Shown here one piece after another: positions 1-10,159 of a DNA stretch of 64,000 bases (its first letter is position 1; each line of letters starts with the position of its first letter). This DNA is from Eurosta solidaginis (taxonomy: Eukaryota > Arthropoda > Insecta > Diptera > Tephritidae), in the NCBI RefSeq assembly GCF_040869045.1, contig NC_090319.1, forward strand, positions 266,244,897 to 266,308,896. Reading direction: 5' to 3'. Position numbers and translations under genes: made by a program. The notes under the pieces were generated by a model. The model saw only the letters and a list, made by a program, of their open reading frames with translations, was not told the origin of the DNA and made no database searches.

Positions 1-972
1 AAGATAGAGTGTAGAATGTAATGCCATTGAGAATGTGGAGTTTTGAGGTTTGATATGACTATGGTAGAAGATAAGAAAACAACCCTTGACAATTTCACGG
101 AGTCTAAGCATGAATCACATTTTGAAATGTGGAAACAAGCAACTCTAGAGTGAATCAAACCAACAGCCATGCAACCAGCCAGCATTGCGGTGCACCAATT
201 TTGAGTAGCAAGAAGCTCAAGAAGCACAAACGAAAAAAACTGAAAATAGAAATGTTGAGAAATTAGGGCACATGCATAACCAAAAAATGTTGGTGTTTTC
301 CTTTTTGGTCAAAGAAATTAAGGTAAGTAAAATATGAAAATTGAGATTGGCGTTTTCATTGAATCGGATATTTTGTTTTGTTATTGAGTGGGCAGTAGAG
401 AAATAACTAAAATATTCGGGATTCTTATGAGAGCAAAAAAAAAGAAATAAAATTGGTTTCAATGAATTAAATATGTCACACAATTTTAATGTGGGCGGGC
501 TATTGAAAAAGGATAAATAAGGAAAAGGTTGTTTGTTTAACCGGAAGTATTTGATTTAAATCGATTGGAAATCCGATACGGTAGATAAAATCTGAAGTCA
601 GTTTGTAACAACGGGAGTAAGAGAAAGGAATAAACCGTACCTGTGAATAAGTAAAAGCAACAAAATGTATATGTGTATACAGGTATGTAAGTAACACTTA
701 ATATCTATTCTAAGCGCTTAAGCCTTTTGCATTGACTCACAGGGCAATTATAGAGCAAGTCAATAACAAATAGAAAATCTACAATTTTTCGATACGTAGA
801 CACTCCACACTTCAATTAATTTATCGACTTAACACCGCAGTTTGCCTTTTATTATCCCACACACAGTTCAAAGTGTTATGCATAATGTATGCACTGAAGG
901 AAATTGAAATGAACATGGGCGTATGCAGGGAGGTGCGTTCGTAGGGCCTCCTTCACTACAAAGTGAGAATCT
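1..972. other. AT-rich DNA, no gene recognised
   Basis: I see no coding pattern, RNA gene or repeat that I can name in this stretch. The short open frames on either strand have low-complexity composition typical of AT-rich intergenic DNA. Confidence 0.5.
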
Positions 973-999
973 GTGTTAGAACTTAGAACAAGCGAAGTA

Positions 1000-1480
1000 A
1001 ATTATAAAAACAAAAAAAGTCGCAGGCAATCCAAATTTTGCATCAGATTTTTTAACTTAAAAAATATTTTCAAAAGAAAACACTTTTTCCCCCGAAGAAG
1101 AAAACATTTTCTTTTTCAAATAGAAAAAAATTACGTTTCCTTTTTTTCAATAAAAATAAAATAAAAAACAAATATTTTTAAGAAAAAATAAAACAATTTT
1201 TTTTAAGAAACTACCATTTTTTTCCATCAACAACAAAAAAAAAATCATTCCTTTTATAGCAAAAAGCAAGACTGTTTCGTTTTTTCATAAGAACAAAACA
1301 TTTTTTTATATAAATATTTTTTTTTTAAGGAAAAAAATATTTTTTTATTTCATAAGGAAAAAACCAACATTTTTCATAAGAAAACATTTTTTTTTGTCAT
1401 AAAAAAACAATAATTTGTTATCATAAGAAAATAAATTTCTTTTCTTTTCTCTCAAACACTTTGACTCCCACCTGTCAGAA
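1000..1480. repeat. AT-rich minisatellite, left block
   Basis: Degenerate units of about 20-25 bp begin with ATAAGAAAA and end in a T run, often followed by C. The same unit type reappears at 33653-34011. About 60 bp (near 1380-1445 and 33893-33960, containing AACAATAATTTGTTATC) is almost identical in the two blocks. I infer that the blocks were one array, split when the LINE and its nested cargo inserted. Confidence 0.65.
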
Positions 1481-1489
1481 TGATTTTTT

Positions 1490-3790
1490 TAACAATATTT
1501 TAGATACATAACTCCTACAGATCAACAATGTTTAAATTGTAAAAATAAGATTCTTGACCTGGTATTTGTCGAGGAATCAATGGGTATTGCTCTCAATCGT
1601 ATTTCTCCTTTATCTTTTCCAGAAGATCCATGTTCAGCCTCCCAAGGTGCTGTGCTTTACAAAATTAAAATATCGATTCCGCTTAAGATGTTTTTATAAA
1701 GCAGACTTTATAAAGCTCAACGAATTGATTGCTACTCATGACTGGTCGGATTTTATTCGTGTAACGACGTCGACTCAGCGACTTCATTATTCTACGGCAT
1801 TCTTGATGGCTTCTTTGAAAGCTGTGGATCCCTTTGATGTGTTAGTGCTTTGATGTGTTAGTGACCTTGGTTCACAAGACAACTTATAAGACTCAATAAT
1901 ATTGAATCTAGGCTTTATAAGCGTTTCAAGAGATCAGATTCTTCTTCCGATTTTTCTAAATATTCAATTGCTCGTTGCAACTTTCATTGTCTAAACCAAC
2001 AATGTTATAAGTTGTACTTAAGCACTTATAAATTTCAATTTTTCAACAATCCGAAAAGATTTTACAGTTTTGTTAATGCTAAGAGGAAAACATCTGGTTT
2101 TCCATCTACCTTTTCTTTTGGTTGCAAGAATACCAGTTCTGATAATGACATTGCGGAATTATTTGCTGAATTCTCCAAGTCGACCTACTCATCCAAACGT
2201 TTTCAACCCGGTCAATACTCGTACAACATGGAAAGTTTCAATTGCATTCCTAATCGAGTAATTGATAAGAATGCTGTTCTTCAGAGCCTTCTAGGTTTGA
2301 AACCGATTTTTTCTCCGGGTCCAGATGGTGTTCCTAGTTGTGTGCTCAAATACTGTGCAGTTAATTTATCTGAGCCGATACATAAATCATTTATTATACC
2401 TTTGCACAAAAAAGGTAGTAGGTATCGAGAACTATAGAGGTATAGCTAAGATTTCAGCTATTCCCAAAACATTTGGGAAAATAATTACATGTCAGCTTCA
2501 ACACATGTGTAGCCCCATATTATCGCCCTGCCAGCATGGTTTTGTGCGGCGTAGATCAACCACTACCAACTTGCTAGAGTTTACTTCTTTTGTAATGGAT
2601 GGATTTTTAAACAAAAGGCAAACGGATGTGATCTATACCGACTTCAGTAAAGCGTTTGACTGTGTCAATCAGGAGCTTTTAGTTTACAAACTTGATTTAC
2701 TTGGGTTTCCGAAGCATTTATTTTTATGGCTCGAAAGCTATCTCGCGAATTGGACTCGTTTTGTTTAAAAAGGGTATTTCAAGGTTGTTTGATGTAACGT
2801 CTGGTGTGCCTCAGGGTAGTCATTTGGGTCCGTTACTTTTTACCTTGTTTATAAATGACTTACCACAAACTCTCATACATTCCCGAACTCTTATGTATGC
2901 AGATGATGTTAAATTTTGCTACTCATACTTGCCTTCGCAGTCTTCCCGCGTGGAGTTTCTTCAGGCAGACTTGGACTCATTTCAATGCTGGTGTATTGCA
3001 AATTTACTAGTTTTGAACTGCTCGAAGAGCAAACTAATGACATTTCACCGAGTGAAGCCAAGTTTGACATCGTATACGTTAAACAGCACGCTTTTGGAAC
3101 GTATATCTGTTGTAAGTGATCTAGGCGTTCTTTTTGATCCAAAACTGACTTTTAATACGCATATTTCATCAATGGTAAGCAAAGCAACGGGCATACTCGG
3201 TTTCGTGAAGCGATGGGCTAAGGAGTTTAATGATCCGTGTCTGACTAAGACCCTCTACAAATCGTTGGTACGACCAATCTTAGAGTATTGTTCGTGTGTC
3301 TGATGCCCAGGGTATCAAAACTTTATAAAGCGTATTGAGTCGGTACAGACGCAATTCATTATATTTGCACTACGTGGTCTTAATTGGAATTCAAGTGTGC
3401 ATTTGCCTTCATATAGAAACAGGCTTCTCCTTATTAATCTGCCAACTTTAGAAAATCGAAGAACTTTACTCGGGGTAATGCTCATCCATAAGCTCATTAT
3501 GAGCGAGATTGACTCCTCTGCTCTTGTTAGTCGACTAAATTTTGCTGTTCCTGGTAGAACGTCCAGGCACTTTTTGCCTTTTCATTTACCACTTTGCCGG
3601 CAAAATTTTGCCAAAAATAATCCACTGCGTAGCTGGTGTTCGCAATACAACAACTTGTATAATTGCATCAGCTTTGAATGTCCGTTTTCCGCGTTGCATA
3701 ATTCAATACTCTCACGCCTGGCCTAATATTTTGTACTTTCTTTCATATGTATGGTTGAATTTAATATATACATTTTTATTTAATTATTTT
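1490..3790 (+). mobile_element. Jockey-like non-LTR retrotransposon (LINE A), 5'-truncated, left part
   Basis: The element begins inside the tail of the endonuclease region and runs through a full reverse-transcriptase domain to a short 3' UTR. The UTR is interrupted near 3800 by a Helentron-like element. It resumes at 33579 and ends in a TAAA-type tail near 33651. Truncation at the 5' end is usual for target-primed insertion. The exact left border within the AT-rich minisatellite is uncertain by some tens of bases. Confidence 0.8.
1538..3726 (+). pseudogene. LINE A ORF2 relic (endonuclease tail and reverse transcriptase)
   Basis: The reading frame is recognisable but scattered over all three plus frames. 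The stretch 1538-1680 encodes the end of an endonuclease (ILDLVFVEE and a following SPLSFPEDP). The frame then changes near 1850-2012, near 2412 and near 2755. The RT fingers and palm follow. Motif A reads YTDFSKAFD at about 2637-2663, motif B reads SGVPQGS near 2801-2821, and motif C reads YADD near 2896-2907, so the catalytic aspartates survive. A TGA at 3301-3303 interrupts the thumb and C-terminal region, which continues to 3726. Jockey-superfamily RT is the best family match. I did not see an RNase H domain. The element cannot make a functional protein as it stands. Confidence 0.8.
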
Positions 3791-3799
3791 TAATTGTAA

Positions 3800-4608
3800 C
3801 ATTAATTATACCTTTCATGAACATGAAATGGTATATTAACTTTGGTCCGATGTTTGTAACGTTGAGAAATATAGAAGATAGACTCACCATTAAGTATACC
3901 GAATTGAACAGGGCGACGAACTGAGTCGAATAGCCATGTCCGTGTGTCCGTCCGTCTGTTTGAACGCAAACTAGTCCCTCAAATTTTGAGATATCTCAAT
4001 GAAATTTGGCACAAGGATGTATTTTTGTATTATATTAGACATAACATATATCTCCCATACAACCGATCGTTCAGATAAGACTATTTTGGTCATTCCTGCC
4101 GCAATTTAGAAAGTAAAAATGTAAAACTCGGTGATATATATTCTAATATATCATAGAAGATATCCTGAAAAAATCACTTTGATCGGAGCTATATATAGTT
4201 ATATCCCATACAACCGATCGTTCAGATAGAAAGATTTTTGGCCATTTCTCCCTTAATTTAGAAAGTATAAACGTGAAACTCGGTGATATATATTTTAACA
4301 TATCATAGAAGATTTTCTGAAAAAATCACTTTGATTGGAGCTATATATAGTATATATCCAATAAACCGATCGTTCAGATAGAAAGATTTTTGGCAATTTC
4401 TCCCTTAATTTCTAATATAAAAACGTTAAACTTGGTTATATTTATTCCAATATATCATAGAAGATTTCATGAAAAAAACATTTCGATCGGAGCTATATAT
4501 AATATATATCCCATACAACCGATCGTTCAGATAGAAAGATTTTTAGCCATTTCTCACTTAATTTCCAATATAAAAACGTTAAACTTGGTTATATTTATTC
4601 TAATATTT
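3800..4608 (+). mobile_element. DINE-1/Helentron-like non-autonomous element, left part (HINE-1)
   Basis: The 5' end carries an imperfect hairpin, ATACCTTTCAT facing ATGAAATGGTAT, near 3808-3834. A conserved block follows, with GTCCGTCTGT and then AATTTTGAGATATCTCAATG. After this comes a 152-bp tandem repeat. The element is split by the LTR array at 4609 and resumes at 33137. Its 3' end lies near 33578, with a TTCGGCaccGCCGAA hairpin and a CTTACTTGTTTT terminus. A central minisatellite plus a 3' stem-loop is the known layout of DINE-1/HINE elements. The same block occurs in reverse at 41593-42130 and 59628-61110. Assignment to Helentrons is inference. Confidence 0.55.
4000..4608 (+). repeat. 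152-bp minisatellite inside HINE-1, left units
   Basis: The phrase TCATAGAAGAT recurs at 4151, 4303 and 4455, giving a period of 152 bp. Each unit also contains a version of CATACAACCGATCGTTCAGA and AAAAACGT.AAACT.GGT. A partial unit precedes 4151. Two more units follow the LTR array at 33140 and 33301, so at least five units existed before the retrotransposon inserted. Confidence 0.85.
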
Positions 4609-5028
4609 TGTCACGGATATTAACACCACTAAGTTATACCATCACTAAGGCGATGCCAAGGCCACGATAAGCAGTAATTACGTCAATAATCAAATCATGT
4701 ATACACATATATAAGGCAGCCGAAAGATGTCACACACACAGATGAATTTACTTATACGCCTATGTATGCGCGAGAGACTGTAAACTACAAACATTCACAT
4801 CAATAATCAATCATTATGTATCTACATAAACGAATAAATAATTACGTCTACACATATGTACGTATACGAGCAGCGGAGCGGCAATGCACAAACACATGCA
4901 TATATCTTATCTGAGTTGTCACAAGAGAGAGCAATAATTTGTGCACGTAGTTGTGGCTGGCGATTTTGTAGCCGAAACTAACTAGTAACTTCTGGAAATC
5001 GAAGAGCCTAGAAGTATGCAGCGTAAAC

Positions 5029-5066
5029 TATAAAAGCCGGGCAGGCGAGTAAGAAGTAATTCAGTT
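5029..5066 (+). promoter_or_regulatory. LTR core promoter: TATA box plus TCAGTT initiator
   Basis: TATAAAA at 5029-5035 is followed, 32 bp from start to start, by TCAGTT at 5061-5066, which fits the arthropod initiator TCAKTY. The same pair with the same 32-bp spacing is present in the other array LTRs and in two diverged solo LTRs (34774/34806 and 47701/47733). Transcription would start near 5063. Confidence 0.8.
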
Positions 5067-5218
5067 TGATTTGAGTTGTCAAGCAGTTGCGATTAAGACG
5101 ATATCTAGCGAGCAATAGCAGTATTATTTTGAATAGTAGAGTTTCATTGAGCTATCAATCAGTGTGGTTATTAAGCAAGCTATTCGTTGCACAGTTTGAG
5201 TGTATTGTGAAGTACTTT

Positions 5219-5224
5219 AATAAA
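5219..5224 (+). terminator. LTR polyadenylation signal AATAAA
   Basis: AATAAA lies about 156 bp past the initiator and is kept in the solo LTRs at 34865-34870 and 47791-47796. It would end the genomic RNA within the downstream LTR. Confidence 0.75.
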
Positions 5225-5331
5225 GGCCATTTTGCATTATTACAAATTGGAGTTATTTATTCAACAGTTTAGTGATTCGAACTTAGCAGAGGATTGCAAA
5301 TAAGAGGATTTGCAAGCAAATTCGTTACAAT

Positions 5332-5348
5332 TGGTGTCAGAAGAGGAA
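5332..5348 (+). other. Primer-binding site, copy 1 (tRNA-Leu type)
   Basis: TGGTGTCAGAAG begins two bases after the LTR end. It is complementary to the 3' end of animal tRNA-Leu(CAG), which ends CTTCTGACA plus CCA; beyond 12 bases the match weakens. Copies 3-5 have the same site at 16456, 22018 and 27577. Copy 2 at 10894 has C in place of T at the sixth base. The tRNA identity is from memory and should be aligned. Confidence 0.6.
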
Positions 5349-5380
5349 TTGTTGAATAAATTCCAGAAGACAACAAGGAC

Positions 5381-6781
5381 ATGGCAAAGTTCAGTGAATT
5401 GAAGATCCAGCAACTGAAGAAGGAGTTGGAGAGCCGTGGATTGAATACAAGCGGCGTTAAACTCGAACTTCAGGCACGGCTACGAGAGGCAATGGAAGCA
5501 GAAGGAATTGATGTGGAGGAGTATGTCTTTCATCTTGAGGGCGAGGAGACAACAAAAATTGAAGAGGAAAACGAAACATCGCAGACAGTTACGAGCACAG
5601 ACTTGAACATGATATTGGCTGCAATATCTGCACAAACATCGACAGTAGCATCAATGTCGTCACAAATGTCATCACAACTGGAAGAGCAGAAGACATATAT
5701 GGCATCACAACTAGAATCACAGAAGACACATATTGCAGAAATGTCGTCAGAAATAACATCAAAGATCGAAGCACAAGAAACGCGTATTTCAGAAATGTCG
5801 TCGCAAATGTCATCTCAACTGGAAGAACAGAAGACATATATGGCATCGCAACTGGAAGAACAGAAGACATATATGATATCTCAGTTGGCTCAGCAGTTGA
5901 AAGCGCAAGAGGATCGCATATCATCGCAGTTGGAGGGTTTTAGTGAACGACAAGATAAAATGGAAGCTGAGATGGATGCTTTGAAAGATCGGATTCAGCA
6001 GTTACAATTAAATCGTCCAGCAGTTTCAGCGAGTAATACAAAGGTAAAAACACCATCCTTTGACGGTTCTGTTCCTTTCCAGGTCTTTAAACTACAGTTT
6101 GAGAAGACCGCAGCAGTGAACAACTGGAATGTGGAAGATAAAGTTGCCGCACTCTTCGTAGCATTGAAAGGACCAGCTGCCGAAATCTTACAGACTATTC
6201 CAGAGTACGAACGGAACAGTTATGACGCATTGATGGCTGCTGTAGAACGGCGATACGGAAGCGAACACAGGAAACAGATATTTCAAATATAATTGCAAAA
6301 CCGCTACCAAAAAGCTAACGAGACTTTGCAGGAGTTTGCTTCGGACATTGAAAGATTGGCTCATCTTGCAAATGCGGATGCACCCGTGGAATACACGGAA
6401 AGAGTGAAGATTCAGAGCTTTATAAATGGCATACGGGACGTCGAAACGAAGCGAGCCACATACGCGAACCCAAAGCAAACATTTTCTGAAACGGTATCCC
6501 ATGCATTGACTCAGGAAACGGCGTCATTATTGAGTAAACCAGCATACAAAGCTCATCGTGTGGAAGTAGAAAGGCCGGAGTGGGTAGATACAATTTTGGA
6601 AGCTCTGAAGGGGTCACAACAGAAAAATGCCGGAGTTATGAAATGTTTCAAGTGCGGTAACCCAGGTCACATTGCACGTCATTGCAGTAGCAATTCCAAT
6701 AGTTCCAACAATGTGGGTGGCCGTAAACGCAGAGCTGAAGGAGACGAGCAAATCTCCAAATCCACTCAATCGTTAAACTAA
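5381..6781 (+). pseudogene. gag: gag, copy 1 (SAP-like motif, coiled coil, capsid, CCHC knuckle; internal stop)
   Basis: Gag would package the element RNA into cytoplasmic particles. ATG at 5381 starts a 303-codon segment, then TAA at 6290-6292 stops it, and the same frame continues for 162 codons to TAA at 6779-6781. Residues 4-38 look like a SAP DNA-binding motif (LKKELESRGL, TSGVKLELQARL). Residues about 90-208 form a coiled coil with a repeated SQLEEQKTYMA unit. A capsid-type region follows (KLQFEKTAAVNNW and after). The second segment has a nucleocapsid knuckle, C118-x2-C121-x4-H126-x4-C131 (6644-6685). The internal stop is shared by all five copies. Readthrough is possible in principle, but a mutation in the founder copy is simpler. 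Confidence 0.9.
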
Positions 6782-7413
6782 AGCGTACAGCCACTGGAGA
6801 AGACAGCACGGTTCTAGGAGAAGTATCATGTGAAGTCGCAATTGGGAACGTCACGGTAGTACACAATTTTATAGTGGCAGAGATTGTTGATGAAATCATA
6901 ATTGGAGTGGACTTCTTAATCGACCAGGGCATCAAGATCGACATGCAAAGCAAGACGATGCGATATAAGAACATGGATGTACCACTTAATTTCGGTTACG
7001 AGAGAGGCTACAGCAGTAAACGAGTGCTGGTGGAAGAGAGTCAGCGAATACCACCAAAATCCGAAGCAGTCATCTGGGCAAAGGTTGATGGAGATTGTGG
7101 GACAAACAAATTGTGGGTTGTCGAAGCAGCAAATAAATCAGCACTGAACATACTTGTAGGAAAAACCCTGGCTATGACAAAACAAGATGGACGTATTCCG
7201 GTAAGAGTACTCAATGAGTTCAAGTCACCATTCAATTTGACCAAAGGAGCTATTTTGGGAAGATGCCAAGAGGCCGAAGTAGTTATTAACTGTGAACAGC
7301 TCCAGGAATACGTTTCATCTAGTAATACTGATCTTTCAAATGATATCACGGCATGGACGCATGGGCTAGAGGAAGCCTATCAGAGTAAGGCAAAACAACT
7401 GCTCATAAAATAA
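6739..7413 (+). pseudogene. pol: pol 5' part, copy 1: protease remnant and linker
   Basis: This frame is -1 to gag, opens at 6739 and overlaps the gag end by about 40 bp. It reads KLKRTATGEDS and then IIIGVDFL, which match the middle and the C-terminal hydrophobic-glycine part of a Ty3/Gypsy protease. The catalytic DTG/DSG segment that should precede them is absent in every frame between the CCHC knuckle and 6874, so a deletion is likely. A linker of about 150 residues follows and ends at an in-frame TAA at 7411-7413. Without the active-site aspartate this element could not process its own polyprotein. Confidence 0.75.
6772..6778 (+). promoter_or_regulatory. Candidate -1 frameshift heptamer GTTAAAC at the gag-pol junction
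   Basis: In the gag frame the bases read G TTA AAC TAA, so the heptamer directly abuts the gag stop. Slippage by -1 enters the pol frame, which is open there. GTTAAAC is a heptamer documented as a working slippery site in equine arteritis virus. Because the protease start seems deleted, the juxtaposition could also be fortuitous. Equivalent sites are 12334, 17896, 23455 and 29017. Confidence 0.5.
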
Positions 7414-7533
7414 GCGAACATATTTGACCAGGACGGTTCCAAACCAGGCCGCACCAATGTTGTGAAACATCAAATTGACACTGGAGATGCGAGGCCGATC
7501 CGTCAAGCTCCACGTAGTGTTCCACTGGCGTAG

Positions 7534-8325
7534 CGGGAAGTTGTGAGTCAAATCATACAAGAAATGAGTGACAGCGGCGTCATCGAACCATCAGCTAGTC
7601 CATGGAGCTCACCGGTAGTACTTGTAAAGAAGGATGGAAAAATGAGGTTTTGCGTGGACTACCGAAAGTTGAATGACGTTACGAAAAAGGATAGCTACCC
7701 CTTACCAAGAATTGACGACACTCTGGACTCGCTCTCTGGTACGAAATGGCTTTACACACTGGACTTGAAAAGCGGCTACTGGCAAGTGGAGGTAAAGGAG
7801 GAAGACCAAGAGAAAACAGCCTTCAGCGTCGGAGATGGTCTTTGGCAATTTACAGTAATGCCCTTTGGACTATGTAATGCACCAGCTACTTTCGAGAGAC
7901 TCATGGATAAGGTATTGAAGGGTCTACATTGGAAAACATGCTTGGTGTACCTGGACGACATCATCGTATTGGGCAAGAATTTCGATGAACATCTTAAGAA
8001 CTTGGAGGAAGTTTTCCAAAGAATAGCTGGCGCTGGTCTGAAGTTAAGTCCCAAAAAGTGTTCGCTGTTTAAAAAGGAAGTAAATTATTTGGGTCACAAG
8101 GTAACGACAGAGGGCATCTGCACTGCGAACGAAAAGATAGAGGCTGTAAAGGATTGGCCAAGACCACAGAACCTACATGAATTAAGAAGTTTCCTTGGGC
8201 TGTGCACATATTACCGCCGATTTGTACAAAATTTTTCCAGCGTAGCCCATAGCCTCCATGAGCTTACAAGAAAAATAAAGCTTTTGAATGGAAGAAGGAG
8301 CAAGAAGTGGCTTTCCAAACACTGA
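7534..8325 (+). pseudogene. pol: pol reverse transcriptase, copy 1
   Basis: RT would copy the element RNA into DNA in the particle. The frame is the same as the preceding linker but is cut off by TAA at 7411-7413 and TAG at 7531-7533. Between these stops the RT N-terminus is still recognisable. Counting from 7543, motif A is LDL with D74, motif B is MPFGLCNAPATF at 106-117, and motif C is YLDD at 136-139, so all catalytic aspartates are present. The frame is lost near 8267-8280, where one base is missing in an A-rich run, and it ends spuriously at 8323-8325. Copy 1 alone has Tyr at residue 71; the other copies have Ser. Confidence 0.9.
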
Positions 8326-8726
8326 AGGAGCGTTTATGCACTGCCCCAATGTTAGCATATCCGATTCCAGGAGCAACATTTATTCTAGATACAGATGCGA
8401 GTGGATATGCTATAGGAGGCGTTTTATCACAACTGGTCGATGGACAGGAGAAGGTAGTTTCATATTACAGCCGTTCGATTGGAAAACCAGAGAGGAACTA
8501 CTGCGTTACGCGGAGAGAGCTGTTGGCATTGGTAGAGTGCGTTAAACATTTTCACAAATACCTCTACGGCCAGCGATTCCGTGTCAGGACAGATCACGCA
8601 GCTTTAAAATGGCTACTGCAGTTCCGTAATCCGGAAGGACAATTGGCACGGTGGATCGAGCGACTACAAAGCTATGACTTTTCCATTGAGCATCGAAAAG
8701 GTAGTACCCATGGAATGCCGATGTAA
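8277..8726 (+). pseudogene. pol: pol RNase H, copy 1
   Basis: After the frameshift near 8270 the pol reading continues in the next frame. It encodes the RT connection (TLKERLCTAP) and an RNase H domain that would remove the RNA strand of the hybrid. Counting from 8307, the acidic residues D30 (TDAS), E71 (RRELLAL) and D96 (RTDHAAL) are all present. A second single-base loss near 8712-8716, just before the integrase, shifts the frame again. Copy 1 has T where copies 2-5 have C at 8725, giving TAA and an earlier stop in this frame. In the integrase frame that same base only changes one residue. Confidence 0.85.
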
Positions 8727-10159
8727 TGTCACGAAGACCATGTAGTTTGGAATGCAAGCACTGTTCAAAAGGCGAGGCTAAAGAAGACATTATAGATGTC
8801 CGGCTAATGACTATAACATGTACAGATGAATGGGACAAGGAACAGCTAAGAAAGTGCCAGCTAGAAGATGCAGATCTGTCACGTGTTATGCAAGGGCTCG
8901 AACGAAATGAAAGACCAAACAGAGAAGAGATGTCAGCAGGGAGTCCCATTGCGAAGTCATATTGGGCACAGTGGAACAGTTTAGAATTGATATCCGGTTG
9001 CCTTCATCGAGTATGGGAGAGTGAGGATGGTAAATACAAGAATAAACTGATAGTTGTTCCCAGAAAGAGGATTGCTGATGTGCTGAGCGAGCTGCATAAT
9101 GGTCCAAGCGGAGGTCATCTTGGAATCACGAAGACGCTCGAGAAGATTAAACAGAGATTCTATTGGGTTGGTTGCCGTCAGTCGGTCACTGAGTGGATTG
9201 CGAACTGCGAGGTTTGCAGCAGAGCGAAAGGGCCCAGAACACGAAGTCATGGCCAGATGAAGCAATATAACTCAGGTGCGCCATTTGAAAGGATCGCTAT
9301 GGACGTCGCCGGTCCATTTCCTAATAGCAACGGCGGAAACAAATATGTACTGGTAGTTATGGATTATTTCAGCAAATGGCCAGAGGTATACCCAACCCCA
9401 AATCAAGAAGCGGAAACGGTAGCAGAAGTGTTTATAAACAATTGGGTTGCAAGGTATGGTGTACCAATGGAGTTACATTCTGACCAAGGCAGGAATTTCG
9501 AATCAGCTGTGTTCCAGGAAATGTGTAAGTCATTGGGCATTCGAAAAACACGGACAACTGCATTGCATCCTCAATCCGATGGTATGGTAGAACGATTCAA
9601 TAGAACATTGGAGGAGCACTTAAGGAAAGTAGTGGACAAGTACCATAAAGAATGGGATACCCGCATACCATTATTCTTGATGGCTTACCGATCAGCAGTG
9701 CATGAGACAACGGGCCAAACCCCTGCAGAAGTAATTTTTGGCAATGACCTTAGACTGCCAGCTGATTTGAAGTTTGGGATAGATGCCAATGCGGAGAGAA
9801 ATGTCAGGAAATCCACTAGTGATTTGGAAGAAGAGCTAAGAGAAATACATGATCTGATAAGGCAACGAACAAAGATTATGAGTGACAAGATGAAAGCCAG
9901 ATATGATAAAGCAATTAATTCAGAAGGTTTTCAGGAAGGAGATTTGGTGCTGTTATACAACCCGCAACGAAAAAAAGGTTTGTCCCCGAAATTGCAATGG
10001 AATTGGGAAGGCCCATACAAAGTTGTAAAACGGATCAACGATGTAGTGTACCGCATACAAACCATCGGTAAACCACGAACCAAAATGAAAGTGGTCCATT
10101 TGGAAAGGCTGGCAACGTTTAGATCGGGAGATTTGTCTGATCGGGACGATCAGACTTAG
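8726..10159 (+). CDS. pol: pol integrase, copy 1 (477 codons, uninterrupted)
   Basis: Integrase joins element DNA to the chromosome in the nucleus. The frame is open from the frameshift to TAG at 10157-10159, and the ATG at 8726 is simply the first in frame. The zinc-binding HHCC domain uses H124-x6-H131 and C161-x2-C164. The catalytic core is D193, D253 and E289, with D-x59-D-x35-E spacing, the canonical DD35E. A GPY/F module follows at G429-P430-Y431. No chromodomain is seen after it. The frame is intact in all five copies, although everything upstream is broken. Normally the protein is cut from a Gag-Pol polyprotein, so independent expression is unlikely. Confidence 0.85.
   Translation: MSRRPCSLECKHCSKGEAKEDIIDVRLMTITCTDEWDKEQLRKCQLEDADLSRVMQGLERNERPNREEMSAGSPIAKSYWAQWNSLELISGCLHRVWESEDGKYKNKLIVVPRKRIADVLSELHNGPSGGHLGITKTLEKIKQRFYWVGCRQSVTEWIANCEVCSRAKGPRTRSHGQMKQYNSGAPFERIAMDVAGPFPNSNGGNKYVLVVMDYFSKWPEVYPTPNQEAETVAEVFINNWVARYGVPMELHSDQGRNFESAVFQEMCKSLGIRKTRTTALHPQSDGMVERFNRTLEEHLRKVVDKYHKEWDTRIPLFLMAYRSAVHETTGQTPAEVIFGNDLRLPADLKFGIDANAERNVRKSTSDLEEELREIHDLIRQRTKIMSDKMKARYDKAINSEGFQEGDLVLLYNPQRKKGLSPKLQWNWEGPYKVVKRINDVVYRIQTIGKPRTKMKVVHLERLATFRSGDLSDRDDQT

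Larger units (their letters stand above)
4609..5329 (+). repeat. LTR 1 of the array (721 bp)
   Basis: TGTCACGG to GTTACA gives the usual TG..CA ends. U3 ends with a TATA box at 5029-5035. A TCAGTT initiator lies at 5061-5066 and AATAAA at 5219-5224, so R would run from about 5063 to about 5245. A frame of 61 codons at 5087-5272 is not coding. It has no ATG and lies in the transcribed R/U5 part of all six LTRs. Confidence 0.95.

Noticed and set aside
5087..5272. 61-codon frame repeated in all six LTRs
   Set aside because: It has no ATG start, lies in R/U5, and recurs only because the LTR recurs; no domain is seen.
5589..5924. Minus-strand frames of 64-121 codons inside each retrotransposon copy
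   Set aside because: They are reverse-strand shadows of gag and pol, repeat in every copy and show no domains.
7479..7487. DTG in the pol frame as a possible protease active site
   Set aside because: It lies in the conserved N-terminal approach to RT (IDTGDARPIRQ), downstream of the protease end, not in a protease context.
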